In this document: one piece after another, positions 25,240-34,028 of the stretch
How positions within the stretch are numbered: the first letter of the stretch is position 1
Layout: every line of letters begins with the position of its first letter
The notes under the pieces: generated by a model
What the model was told of the DNA's origin: nothing
The model's database searches: none
What the model saw: the letters and a program-made list of their open reading frames with translations, nothing else
Position numbers and translations under genes: made by a program
Source of the DNA: a virus
IMG/VR virus record: IMGVR_UViG_3300000117_000016
Location: 14,420 to 78,419 of that record
Reading direction: 5' to 3' (one strand)
DNA length: 64,000 bases

Positions 25240-25878
25240 TTAATTTTTGTAAGCAAAAAACCTATGAAAAGGACAGTCCATAATACCAATAATTCTATCC
25301 ATCAATAACTGTTCAGTAATATCTACCAAAACATTATTATCACATACATCGACAACGCCTTGATATACGTCTTGGTTTCCAGGTATGTCATCAATAACAA
25401 CTACGGTGTCAGTATGAGCGAATTTTTTACAATCATGGACATCTTGGATTAAATCGTCTGTACTATGACCCCCATCAATATGAATTAAATCATATTTTTG
25501 TGTCGGAATATGTTTTTTTATAGTGGTATGACTATTGCCAGCAGTAAATATGCAGTCATAATTCTGTGCTAAATAATCGCAACTACCCTTGGTATAAGGA
25601 TGGCTAAATAAATCAAAACCTAGTACTTTTAATTTTGGATTAGCGTACAAACACAAGCCTACAGAATGTCCTCCATTAATTCCTACTTGAACTAAACTTT
25701 CAGAAACTCTAGACAAATTGTATAAGTTGTTTCTTAGTGAATACTTCTCTGTATCTAAAACAAAATGGCTGGCATGATTGTATAGGCAATTTCCCTCAAA
25801 GTCAGGCAAATATGGTTTTACAGATTTATTTAAGTTTTTGACTATTTCAGAATCAAGAAATTCGTTGTCATTAAGCAT
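25240..25878 (-). CDS. Class I SAM methyltransferase (Methyltransf_24-like)
   Basis: 212 aa. ESLVQVGINGGHSVGL is the SAM-binding glycine loop, VLGFDLFSHP the acidic strand end, and YDLIHIDGGHSTDDLIQD the substrate/metal-side motif seen in macrocin O-methyltransferase-like enzymes. VVVIDDIPG follows. It probably O-methylates a sugar or glycan. It overlaps the next upstream gene by 8 nt in the glycan operon. Confidence 0.8.
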   Translation of the reverse strand: MLNDNEFLDSEIVKNLNKSVKPYLPDFEGNCLYNHASHFVLDTEKYSLRNNLYNLSRVSESLVQVGINGGHSVGLCLYANPKLKVLGFDLFSHPYTKGSCDYLAQNYDCIFTAGNSHTTIKKHIPTQKYDLIHIDGGHSTDDLIQDVHDCKKFAHTDTVVVIDDIPGNQDVYQGVVDVCDNNVLVDITEQLLMDRIIGIMDCPFHRFFAYKN

Positions 25879-26626
25879 TAATTATTTCCTTTGCCATTTC
25901 TAATCTATATTGATTAATTTGATTGTGTGTGTAACCAAGCCTCTCTGCTCTTTTCCACGATGTGCCGTGACCTAAATGATATACTTCCATATTAGGAAAA
26001 CCTGTTTCTTCCGGATCGTAGTGCCTGCAAATCTTGGTATGATGTCTTGAAATATTAAATACTTTCATTATATCAGAAAATGTGTTTTGATGATATACAG
26101 CTTCAAGGAAGTCTTGATCCCCAAAACATCTTCTATTTCTTTCTTCATAATGTTTTTTGCACCAATTAACAATATTATTTTTTTGTTTGATTAAGAATAA
26201 AATATATTTTTCCCAACCATGACTGTCTCCAGAGGCAAAGCATGAACAACATTCGTCTCTCCAATGTACTTTACTACTTATCTTGTGATCAAATCTAAAG
26301 CTTTTATTTATTACATCATAATCAGATATAAAAGAAGGCTCTTGTATTGTGTGGAAAGCAGCTATTTCTCTTTGTGTAGCCAACCAATATCTATGAACTG
26401 GATTTTTTTGTTTTAGTCCTGCACCTCCCCTAACTTCTATATGTACTTCTTGCACTAAGTCCATATATTGATTAAATAGTGATGATTTTTTGGCATCATC
26501 AATAGACAAAATGATAGGATCAAAACCTTGCTTTTTCCAGCTCTCTTCCCACACACCTAGCAAGCTCTCATGCATTTCTTGATCTGGATCATTTAGATTT
26601 TCATAATATGTATATATTTTTGTCAT
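25871..26626 (-). CDS. Putative glycosyltransferase with DYD motif
   Basis: 251 aa. MTKIYTYYENLNDPDQEMHE, LGVWEESWKKQGFDPIIL, HRYWLATQREIAAFHTIQ and FISDYDVINKSF follow the order of a phage/bacterial family whose signature is a tryptophan-rich N terminus and an acidic DxD-like metal site (here DYD). GT32-like capsular glycosyltransferases are related. Substrate unknown. It overlaps both neighbours. Confidence 0.6.
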   Translation of the reverse strand: MTKIYTYYENLNDPDQEMHESLLGVWEESWKKQGFDPIILSIDDAKKSSLFNQYMDLVQEVHIEVRGGAGLKQKNPVHRYWLATQREIAAFHTIQEPSFISDYDVINKSFRFDHKISSKVHWRDECCSCFASGDSHGWEKYILFLIKQKNNIVNWCKKHYEERNRRCFGDQDFLEAVYHQNTFSDIMKVFNISRHHTKICRHYDPEETGFPNMEVYHLGHGTSWKRAERLGYTHNQINQYRLEMAKEIINA

Positions 26627-27816
26627 AGCGTATTGATTTCACAAGGGACATCAAAAATTTTACTAATCCAATAAACAAAACCAGACCCCCAATCATACAC
26701 ACTGTAAGATATATTGCTTTTGCTTTCAGAAAGAATCTTTACATCTAAAGCTGTGTGTAATAATTTTTCATCTTCTATGTCTTGATTTTGAAAATCAGTA
26801 AAAGTAAGGGTAGAAGGAGCATAGGATGTATGAGTGCTCTTTTCGTGTATAATGTGTATCTTTTTGCTCTTGTTGACCTTCTTAAAGTATGCTTTTAAAT
26901 CATTGCAGTCCGACATAATGATTAGATTTTTACACTTACTATCTTTCAAATATTTTTTTGCCATTTTGTAGTATTCACTATAGTCATGATCAAAAGATTT
27001 GTAATTAGGATTTTCTTTAATATACTCTGGCAAATCAGATATTTGCTCGTCTAAGTGAGATACGCTTTTTCTGTCGCCTAGCCTAAAGTGTAAAACATGA
27101 TAGTCTTTTATATTAAGTGTTTGATAAAGATTTTCTACATCTTTATGAAAGTAAATATGAAATTTAAAATATCTTTTGCATTTATCTGTTAGGTCGTAGT
27201 TTTGTAAGAAACATCTAGCATTTCTGTCATAGTGCGGCACAATTAGAACATCATGATAAAATGAAGATATTGCTAGATCTTTTGAACTACTTATGGTCTC
27301 GTTAAGTATCTTTTTCATGTGCATAGACCAATTTTGGGAACCTCTATTGGATTCTGCTTCTACTTCTAAATCTATGGGCTCTGATTGCGTTTCAGGGGCT
27401 GTGGTTAAAATAAACTTACCGATAGGGTGCTGTTTAAAATCAAGGGTTACAGAGGTTTGTGTGTGATGACACAAGTTTTCAAATAGATGGACAGAACCTC
27501 TGAGAAAATCCCCTATACCACCACTAAATCTCTTGGTGTAGCAATTAGTTACACTTTTTAAATTTGATACATTTACAGGATATATACTAGACAGCTCAAA
27601 ATGAGATAAGTCATAATCATCTCTATATAGTTGTAAAATAAAATTATACAAGATATCCATATGGTGTCTTTGTGTAATCACCAATATGGATTTTACCAAC
27701 CATTCATCTAACTGAGACTTATCTTTGCAATAGTCATACTGTAAAAAGTATTCAGCAAAAGATACTAGGTCTCCAGTATTAACAAAGTCATGAAGTATCT
27801 CTTTAGGTTCGGTCAT
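26623..27816 (-). CDS. Fucosyltransferase-like protein
   Basis: 397 aa. The signature is RFSGGIGDFLRGSVHL (about 97-110), equivalent to the 'G.GN.L' loop of O-fucosyltransferase-like GT-B enzymes, and YHVLHFRLGDRKS (243-250), the 'HxRxGD' GDP-fucose-binding motif. LIIMSDCNDLKAYF lies in the C-terminal lobe. It could use GDP-fucose or a related GDP-sugar, and a GDP-mannose epimerase-like gene adjoins. The N-terminal 90 residues are helical and unassigned. Confidence 0.65.
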   Translation of the reverse strand: MTEPKEILHDFVNTGDLVSFAEYFLQYDYCKDKSQLDEWLVKSILVITQRHHMDILYNFILQLYRDDYDLSHFELSSIYPVNVSNLKSVTNCYTKRFSGGIGDFLRGSVHLFENLCHHTQTSVTLDFKQHPIGKFILTTAPETQSEPIDLEVEAESNRGSQNWSMHMKKILNETISSSKDLAISSFYHDVLIVPHYDRNARCFLQNYDLTDKCKRYFKFHIYFHKDVENLYQTLNIKDYHVLHFRLGDRKSVSHLDEQISDLPEYIKENPNYKSFDHDYSEYYKMAKKYLKDSKCKNLIIMSDCNDLKAYFKKVNKSKKIHIIHEKSTHTSYAPSTLTFTDFQNQDIEDEKLLHTALDVKILSESKSNISYSVYDWGSGFVYWISKIFDVPCEINTL

Positions 27817-28777
27817 TTTGTTCCTGTATCCATTTATATGTCTTCTCTAATCCATTATAAAGTGTCATAGAGGGCTGCCAACCTAATTCTTTTTGTAAAA
27901 GTCTATTATCAGAATTTCTACCATTAACGCCTACAGGACCGTCTATATTTTTATACTTAACGTTTTTACCAGAAAGTTTGATAATCATTTCTGCAAACTG
28001 ATTGATGCTCACCATTTCTTCACTGCCAATGTTAACTGGCCCAGTAAAGTTTGATCGTGTTAATCTTAATGTACCTTCTATACATTCATCAATATATAGG
28101 AATGATCGTGTTTGATTACCTGTTCCCCAAATTTCAATAGTACCACCTTCTTCTGCCCTAATAACTTTTCTACACAATGCAGCAGGAGCTTTCTCTCTAC
28201 CTCCATCCCAAGTGCCTTCTGGACCAAATATATTATGATACCTAGCTATGCTTACGTCTAATCCATGATTTCTTTGTAATGCTAAATAAAATCTTTCACT
28301 AAATAGTTTTTCCCATCCATATTCACTATCTGGTGCGGCTGGATATGCAGAATCTTCGCTACATTTTGGGTTGTCTGGATCTTCTTGATTATATGCTGGA
28401 TACATGCAGGCACTACTGCTATAGAATAGTTTACCTATTTTTTTGTTGACAGCTATTGAGCCTATGTTAAGATTAATTTGTGCAGAATTATGCATGATAC
28501 CCGCATCGTTCTCTCCAGTGAAAATATATCCTGCTCCACCCATATCTGCTGCTAGTTGATAAACTTCGTCAAACACTTCTCCATTAGGTAAAGACATTAC
28601 TCTTTCAGCATTTCTAAAATTACACAAATCTCCTAATGCAAAATCATCAGCTTCTGTTGTAGAGAAATCTGGTATCTTTAAATCTGCACCTCTTACCCAA
28701 TATCCATCTGCCTTTAATCTTTTAACAAGGTGCGACCCTATGAATCCACCGGCTCCACACACTAATGCTGTTTTCAT
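27803..28777 (-). CDS. GDP-mannose 3,5-epimerase-like NAD-dependent epimerase
   Basis: 324 aa short-chain-type epimerase. It has CGAGGFIGSHL (residues 7-16, NAD binding), QLAADMGGAGYIF, YSSSACMYPAYN (about 119-130), YGWEKL (Y153, K157 catalytic pair) and RYHNIFGPEGTWDGGREKAPAA. 'AADMGG', 'SSAC.YP' and 'G.W.GGREKAPAA' are hallmarks of GDP-mannose 3,5-epimerase, which makes GDP-L-galactose/gulose. It would supply a sugar nucleotide to the adjacent transferases. Confidence 0.85.
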   Translation of the reverse strand: MKTALVCGAGGFIGSHLVKRLKADGYWVRGADLKIPDFSTTEADDFALGDLCNFRNAERVMSLPNGEVFDEVYQLAADMGGAGYIFTGENDAGIMHNSAQINLNIGSIAVNKKIGKLFYSSSACMYPAYNQEDPDNPKCSEDSAYPAAPDSEYGWEKLFSERFYLALQRNHGLDVSIARYHNIFGPEGTWDGGREKAPAALCRKVIRAEEGGTIEIWGTGNQTRSFLYIDECIEGTLRLTRSNFTGPVNIGSEEMVSINQFAEMIIKLSGKNVKYKNIDGPVGVNGRNSDNRLLQKELGWQPSMTLYNGLEKTYKWIQEQNDRT

Positions 28778-28816
28778 TTTTATTTACTTTCTATAGCTTG
28801 TTATATTTTCTGTTAT

Positions 28817-29203
28817 TTAGTTAAAAATATTAATTATTTCAGGCCAGTTATTTTCAAAACGAATAGCTTTATCATCAATATACGCCATAGCTCTAGGCTT
28901 TTCACTTGTTACATATTTTATATATTTGAGTATTCCGTATTTGTCAAGCCATTCCTCTACTAATTCTTTGCCTGTTTTATTATTTACTAAGGGTCTGTCT
29001 GGTTTAGCTTTAGCTGTAAATATAACTATATCATAGTGTTTTGACAAAGTTTTTATAGCTTCAATTGATCCTTCTATCGGATCGTCATATATTGTCCCAT
29101 CGTGGAAGCCTTTAGAATTTTTGTGTATTACATCATCAAAATCAATAGCTATTTGTTTTGAATGATCTTCTATTGCAAGCTTCTCGTATTCTTTTTTATT
29201 CAT
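28817..29203 (-). CDS. Small HAD-family phosphatase
   Basis: 128 aa. IAIDFDDVIHK at about 18-28 (D21 and D23), IVIFTAKAKP (motif II-like) and AMAYIDDKAIRFEN (motif IV). Length and motif order fit small HAD-superfamily hydrolases of the kind found in sugar biosynthesis (e.g. the role KdsC plays for Kdo-8-phosphate). It sits next to a cytidylyltransferase and an aldolase-like gene, so dephosphorylation of a sugar-acid phosphate is a plausible job; substrate not known. Confidence 0.75.
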   Translation of the reverse strand: MNKKEYEKLAIEDHSKQIAIDFDDVIHKNSKGFHDGTIYDDPIEGSIEAIKTLSKHYDIVIFTAKAKPDRPLVNNKTGKELVEEWLDKYGILKYIKYVTSEKPRAMAYIDDKAIRFENNWPEIINIFN

Positions 29204-29855
29204 CTAAATTCCTTATGTCAAAATAAGAATCTTTACTTTTACTAAAACATAAATCTATATTATTATAAATTTTGTAAGCGCATTCTTCAGGGGTTGGTAG
29301 TTTTGGATACATGTCTTGAAACTTTTTAACGGAAGGCACTTGTTTAAAATCTATTGTCTTTATATAGTCTTGCATTTTGGTTTTTATAACACCAGGAGCC
29401 AAAGATAAAAACTCAATATCTGTACACTCTTGGTTATAACACGAAAGCATTTGCTTAAAGGCAGCTTTACTAGAACAATACAAAGACCAACCAAAATATG
29501 TTTTTATGGCAGCACCTGACGATATGCCTATCACTTTTTTAGCTTTGTTATTTTGTATTAAGTAATCAATAATAATTTTGTTTGACCATACATTAACATC
29601 AAATATTTTTTTATATTCCTTAATGTCTATTTCATTAATTTTTTTAAGATCACCTAACATACCAGCATTTAAAAAAACATATTCAAAATGATCGATATTT
29701 TTGCACACTGTTTTGACATAGGAACTGACTTGAGACAGGTCACTCAGGTCACAGTCTTTTCTATTGATAGTGTATACAGAATGGTTGTTTGAATATATTT
29801 TATATAGTGATTTTCCGAGTCCGGACGTAGTACCTGTGATAAGTATTTTTTTCAT
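29196..29855 (-). CDS. Short-chain dehydrogenase/reductase
   Basis: 219 aa. LITGTTSGLGKSLYKI (NAD(P)-binding), LNAGMLGD (NAG), ISSGAAIKTYFGWSLYCSSKAAF (S, YxxxK) are all present, so the SDR catalytic set is complete. It would oxidise or reduce a hydroxyl/keto group of a sugar or sugar acid. It overlaps its neighbours by 4-8 nt and is part of the glycan precursor set. Confidence 0.88.
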   Translation of the reverse strand: MKKILITGTTSGLGKSLYKIYSNNHSVYTINRKDCDLSDLSQVSSYVKTVCKNIDHFEYVFLNAGMLGDLKKINEIDIKEYKKIFDVNVWSNKIIIDYLIQNNKAKKVIGISSGAAIKTYFGWSLYCSSKAAFKQMLSCYNQECTDIEFLSLAPGVIKTKMQDYIKTIDFKQVPSVKKFQDMYPKLPTPEECAYKIYNNIDLCFSKSKDSYFDIRNLDE

Positions 29856-30796
29856 ACTTTAAAAACCTCAGGGTTAAAATTGTCTTTATCATGTCCTGTA
29901 ATTTGTGAGCATATAGTATCAAATTTGTCTATAGATAAATTCAATTCATTGGCTGTTTTAGCATAGTTATCTGTTAGTCCGTAGGAAGAAGTGATAAGTT
30001 CATGTACTAAAGGTTGGATACTTAATATATTTTTATGTCTAAATATTAAGTCAGATAATTTGGATATGTCAGACTTCTGTATTATATGCTCAAGTTTAAG
30101 GTTACCAGAACCTTTGCCCATTCCACGCACTGATGTGTCTGTGCTATCTATTTTGTTTTTTAATAATTCTTTATAGTTTGTAACAGCTAGTCCCATATGA
30201 TCGTGTAAATGGAATCCCACCTTTTTGCCTCTAGATTTTAATACATCAAATGCTGGCGTAAATCTTGATAAATCTTTGGTTAAATCTAATGACCCATGAG
30301 TATCAGCAAAATATACATAATCAAATGGGAAGTCTATAACTTTGTGGGCTACTTCAATTGCTTCTTCTTGAGTATAGTTTGACGCATTAAAAACATTAAA
30401 GCTAATATTAATTTTACAAAACTCTTTTAGAGCTTTACCAAACGACAGGGCGTTACAGATATCTTCTTTTCTAGAACACAATCTGATCATAGATATTTCT
30501 GATTGATTTACGCTAGGATATTTTTTAACATCATGGCTACAATAATGATAATCTATCATTACGGAAATGTTATTCTTGTTTTGTTTTTGTGATACTTCAC
30601 AGACCTTGTCGTAGTCTAGATTATAGAAAAAATTTTTACTTTTTGAAGTTTGTCCCCAATATCCTAATTCAATTGTTTTTACTTGAGTTAAGCTGCACAT
30701 CAAATTGTAGTATTCTCTAGCAAATTCTATAGGCCAATCGAAATCTACAGCATGACCACCATCTCGTAATGTAACATCTATAATATCAATCACCAT
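29852..30796 (-). CDS. DRE-TIM aldolase/HMG-CoA lyase-like enzyme
   Basis: 314 aa TIM-barrel: IIDVTLRDGGHAVDF (R11, D12), ISVMIDYHYC, FADTHGSLDLTKD and KVGFHLHDHMGLAVTN, which give the metal-binding 'HxHD' site. RGMGKGSGNLKLE is the conserved glycine loop near the C terminus. The DRE-TIM family performs aldol or Claisen condensations, e.g. 4-hydroxy-2-oxovalerate aldolase. Here it may condense a pyruvate-like unit with a sugar aldehyde to make a keto-sugar acid. Confidence 0.8.
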   Translation of the reverse strand: MVIDIIDVTLRDGGHAVDFDWPIEFAREYYNLMCSLTQVKTIELGYWGQTSKSKNFFYNLDYDKVCEVSQKQNKNNISVMIDYHYCSHDVKKYPSVNQSEISMIRLCSRKEDICNALSFGKALKEFCKINISFNVFNASNYTQEEAIEVAHKVIDFPFDYVYFADTHGSLDLTKDLSRFTPAFDVLKSRGKKVGFHLHDHMGLAVTNYKELLKNKIDSTDTSVRGMGKGSGNLKLEHIIQKSDISKLSDLIFRHKNILSIQPLVHELITSSYGLTDNYAKTANELNLSIDKFDTICSQITGHDKDNFNPEVFKV

Positions 30797-31424
30797 ACCA
30801 CCTTCTTGCTAGCTCTAAGTCTTCATGGGTATCTATTTCAATAGACTCTTCAAATGATAGTGGATAAAAGTATGGGTTAGATCCTGTCCTGTTTTTATGT
30901 TCTTTGAATGTTTGTTTGGTAAATATAAAAAAGGCACCATTGCCTAATATTATAGGTTCTAAGTTCTGCGTTTTTTGAATATGTTTCGGATCAAAATTAA
31001 TTGGCTTATTTCTAAAATATGCAAATTCCTTATGCTCTGTGCATGCCTGAACAGTGTCATAGCCCTCACTTAATTTTTTACTAGCTTCCTTCATTGTAGA
31101 AAGCTTTATAAATGGTGATGTTACATGTGGCGTCACAATAATTTCTTTATCATCTACAACATGTTCATCTAAAAATCTATCAATCATTAATAATACAGGA
31201 CTGACACCAAATGTAGCATCTGTTTCCAAAGCAATATGTTCTGGTAATCGCTGATAGGCATTTCTGCATGATCTCAGTATTCTTGGGCTATCTGTATCAA
31301 CAAACACCTCTTCATTTGTAAGTTTGTCTAATAGGTGTAACCACAAAGGCTTGCCTTTTAAAATTACAAAATTTTTATCTGTAACCCTCTCAGACTTGTC
31401 TTTTACAATTACAAAAAACTTCAT
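30786..31424 (-). CDS. CMP-sugar cytidylyltransferase (acylneuraminate/Kdo-type)
   Basis: 212 aa. KSERVTDKNFVILKGKPLWLHLLDKL at the start is the 'R...KN...l.gkPL' nucleotide-binding segment of CMP-sialic acid/CMP-Kdo synthetases. FVDTDSPRIL and ALETDATFGVSP, then IIVTPHVTSPFIKLSTM fit the family. It would activate a keto-sugar acid with CTP. It overlaps the aldolase-like gene by 11 nt. No NeuB-type synthase is seen in the window. Confidence 0.8.
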   Translation of the reverse strand: MKFFVIVKDKSERVTDKNFVILKGKPLWLHLLDKLTNEEVFVDTDSPRILRSCRNAYQRLPEHIALETDATFGVSPVLLMIDRFLDEHVVDDKEIIVTPHVTSPFIKLSTMKEASKKLSEGYDTVQACTEHKEFAYFRNKPINFDPKHIQKTQNLEPIILGNGAFFIFTKQTFKEHKNRTGSNPYFYPLSFEESIEIDTHEDLELARRWYGD

Positions 31425-31425
31425 A

Positions 31426-31875
31426 TTATTCAGCTATAAAAGTGCAAATGATTTTTCTATCTCTAATAGGATCTAGTTCCACAGCAAATATACTTTTCCA
31501 TTTGCCTAGTATTAATTCACCATTATCAACAGGTACTGTTTGAGATGAGTCAAAAAACAAATATCTAATATGAGAATGTCCATTAATTCTTTCGTCTGGC
31601 GGGGTGTCGTTCCTCAATGATATCATATCATGCAAATATTTAGTATTTTTTTGCACACCTTCCGGTTGTTTAGCTATTGGTGCATATGCGTCTAAGAAAA
31701 ATCTAATATCAGCATGGTGCAGAATTTCGTTTTCCGTCATCCAAATAGCTAAGGTGGTATGTGGAGAAAATACATGGATAATACCAGACTTATTCCAATC
31801 TTTTGCAAATTCTTTGATCTGTGGAGTAAGGTTGGTGAATAATTTATCGGTATTTAAAGTGATGTATTTCTTCAT
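31426..31875 (-). CDS. YjbQ/UPF0047-family protein
   Basis: 149 aa. IIHVFSPHTTLAIWMTENEI, NGHSHIRYLFFDSSQTVPV, NGELILGKWKSIFAVELDPIRDRKI are a good match to the YjbQ family (HTT, HxH, 'G.L.LG.WQ.I...E.D..R.R'). The family has been linked to a thiamine-phosphate synthase-like side activity and to phosphatase-like roles, with uncertain physiology. It is unusual inside a phage glycan operon and may act on a sugar phosphate there. Confidence 0.85.
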   Translation of the reverse strand: MKKYITLNTDKLFTNLTPQIKEFAKDWNKSGIIHVFSPHTTLAIWMTENEILHHADIRFFLDAYAPIAKQPEGVQKNTKYLHDMISLRNDTPPDERINGHSHIRYLFFDSSQTVPVDNGELILGKWKSIFAVELDPIRDRKIICTFIAE

Positions 31876-32552
31876 AGTATCTTACAATTTTGTAATATTT
31901 TTATTGCCTCTTCTGTTGGCTCTAAATCATTTGATAGTCTTGATGGCTGTTGATCCAACAGCAAACAAAATGTAGCATCTATGAAGCCTTTGTCGTGTAG
32001 CCATCTTATAATATTGATTTCTGAGTTTTTGTCATGGCAAGATTTATTATTTTCTTCATTTTGAAATATTTTATCTTGTACATAAAATGATTGTCTAACT
32101 TCATTATTTACAGAAAAACCAAACACATATAATTTGTCCTTAGGGAATTTTAGTATATGATTACAAATTGCAGCAATACCTGTTCTGGGCTGTTTTTTAA
32201 AAAGATAAGGACACTTATTCTCCCGTAAAAAACTATTATAGGGACCAGCACGATCTATACTATGTATAATTGTATATTCGTCAATATTAAAATTATCTGT
32301 AAAATTTTTAATATATTCTTCTTTATAGACGGTTTTGTAGTCTTTCATTAAAGACGATCCGCTTTTCTTTCTTTGTACGATATTGGTATATAAATGAGAA
32401 CACAAAACTATAGAGTCTTTTATAGATCCATTATTTCCAGAAGGAATACCCATATTGCATCTAATATTTCTATCAAATATATCAATTAGGCTATTGGCGT
32501 TTAAATTATTGTAAGTCTTGTTGCCTAATATTAAAATTGATTGATTGTTCAT
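31872..32552 (-). CDS. GT29/sialyltransferase-like protein
   Basis: 226 aa. ILILGNKTYNNLNANSLIDIF followed by RNIRCNMGIPSGNNGS resembles the 'GN....G..ID..d.ViR.N' L-motif of GT29 sialyltransferases. PRTGIAAICNHILKFPKDKLYVFGFSV and KSCHDKNSEINIIRWL match the 'STG...L..A' and 'H...E...l' segments around the catalytic His. It is much shorter than animal enzymes but similar to compact bacterial ones. It likely transfers the CMP-activated sugar made by the neighbouring cytidylyltransferase. Confidence 0.6.
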   Translation of the reverse strand: MNNQSILILGNKTYNNLNANSLIDIFDRNIRCNMGIPSGNNGSIKDSIVLCSHLYTNIVQRKKSGSSLMKDYKTVYKEEYIKNFTDNFNIDEYTIIHSIDRAGPYNSFLRENKCPYLFKKQPRTGIAAICNHILKFPKDKLYVFGFSVNNEVRQSFYVQDKIFQNEENNKSCHDKNSEINIIRWLHDKGFIDATFCLLLDQQPSRLSNDLEPTEEAIKILQNCKIL

Positions 32553-32559
32553 AACAATA

Positions 32560-33150
32560 TTATTTTCTTATAAAACTATATATATTTCTACCATTAGAAT
32601 AAAAGATATCATAATTATGGCTAGTGAAAAAATTGATTAATGCAACATCTCTTTGATTATCTCTATTAGTGTTGTAGTCGTGTGTTTCCATGCATATTTG
32701 TTGAACACCCAAACAGTCTTTATAAATATCATATTCAGCACCCTCTATGTCTAGCTTAATTAATGAAGGTTGATATTTTCTAATTAATCCTTTAAGGGAA
32801 ATCGTTTTAACTGTATAGGTTTCTGAACCTACGCTTTTCATATCAGGGTTAATACTATCTGACACATGATTGGGGTTATTGTTTTTATATAAAACTAAAT
32901 CTTTATCATCTAATGTATAAACAGCCTTATTGATGAAAGTAACATAGTTTAGTTTCTTGTCCTGATTATATCTCAAGGCTTTTATTGTAGGATCGACAGC
33001 AATAACTTTGACATCTCTATACAAATGTAAAAATTCACTAAAGCTATAGTCTTCACCTACGCCTAAGTCTAAGATTGTATCATTAGTATTTATAGAGTCT
33101 AAATCTACATAATAACCCCCATAGTGATTGCCTGCTCTTAGTATATTCAT
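32560..33150 (-). CDS. FkbM-family methyltransferase
   Basis: 196 aa. DTILDLGVGEDYSFSEF is the SAM loop, VIAVDPTIKALRYN the acidic strand, and PSLIKLDIEGAEYDIY the FkbM signature ('KiDvEGaE'). The N-terminal NHYGGYYVDLDSIN is typical. It would methylate a sugar or glycan hydroxyl. It starts where the GT4 gene at 33147 ends (ATGA-type overlap). Confidence 0.85.
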   Translation of the reverse strand: MNILRAGNHYGGYYVDLDSINTNDTILDLGVGEDYSFSEFLHLYRDVKVIAVDPTIKALRYNQDKKLNYVTFINKAVYTLDDKDLVLYKNNNPNHVSDSINPDMKSVGSETYTVKTISLKGLIRKYQPSLIKLDIEGAEYDIYKDCLGVQQICMETHDYNTNRDNQRDVALINFFTSHNYDIFYSNGRNIYSFIRK

Positions 33151-34028
33151 TTAATAGCACCTATCTTTGCAACAAATTCTTGCCATTCTCTCTTCCATTT
33201 GTCAAACGGTATAGTCTCTTGTAGCCATCCAATTGGATCATACATATCATAATTATTATAAATTTTTTCTAATTTTTCTTTGATTAATTTAGTATTGGAC
33301 CTATCTTTCCAAGAAATAATTTCACCTATTCTTGGGTCATAATCTCCATCAAACAATCCGGCTTCTGTAGACAAAACCGGAAGTCCACAAGCTATAGCAT
33401 CCATTACTGCATAAGCATTGCCTTCGTGATAAGAAATACACATGTAAATATTATGATTTTGATAGCCGGTTTGTTTATTGTGTTGTCCACATTCTAAATT
33501 GTTGAATGTAAAATTTAAACATTCTGAACGGATATTATTTATAATTTTAGATCCTTTAGACTCCGTTCTCCAATCCCCAACTACAGATCGGCCTTTAGTA
33601 ACAGCCTTATCAGCTTTTGTCTCTACTCCATGCAGTATAACAGTGTCGTCAGTAACTCCATGATGTTCTTTGGCTGCTCTTTCTGTAAATTTAGAAATAC
33701 CCACAAACCAAGTGTTGGGTCTTTTTCCCATACCTTCTTGTTGTTGAACGAATACATCTCCGTCCCAAATAACATTCCTCTTTTTGTGTTCGGCAGCCAT
33801 ACCGTGGTGTACTGCGATTACCTTAAGCGGTTGAGGTATTTCGTTAATAAAACTATGATCAGTTATTATTAATGTTTCATTTATATTTAGTGTAAACCAA
33901 GGAATGTTTGACTGTCTAATTACAGACCGTATACCAGGAAAAGCTTTACGCAGCTCATAATCGAATCTAGCGACACCACCGAAAGATCCTGTTTCATAAT
34001 TGGTGGGGGTATAATGTATAATATTCAT
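33147..34028 (-). CDS. Glycosyltransferase, GT4-like
   Basis: 293 aa. FGGVARFDYELRKAFPG near the N terminus, IAVHHGMAAEHKKRNV, FVGISKFTERAAKEHHGV with VILHGVETK, and YHEGNAYAVMDAIACGLPVLSTEAG are GT4 features. The usual E-x7-E motif is replaced by 'EGNAYAVMDA'. It is shorter than a typical GT4 enzyme (about 350-380 aa). Donor and acceptor unknown. Confidence 0.8.
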   Translation of the reverse strand: MNIIHYTPTNYETGSFGGVARFDYELRKAFPGIRSVIRQSNIPWFTLNINETLIITDHSFINEIPQPLKVIAVHHGMAAEHKKRNVIWDGDVFVQQQEGMGKRPNTWFVGISKFTERAAKEHHGVTDDTVILHGVETKADKAVTKGRSVVGDWRTESKGSKIINNIRSECLNFTFNNLECGQHNKQTGYQNHNIYMCISYHEGNAYAVMDAIACGLPVLSTEAGLFDGDYDPRIGEIISWKDRSNTKLIKEKLEKIYNNYDMYDPIGWLQETIPFDKWKREWQEFVAKIGAIK

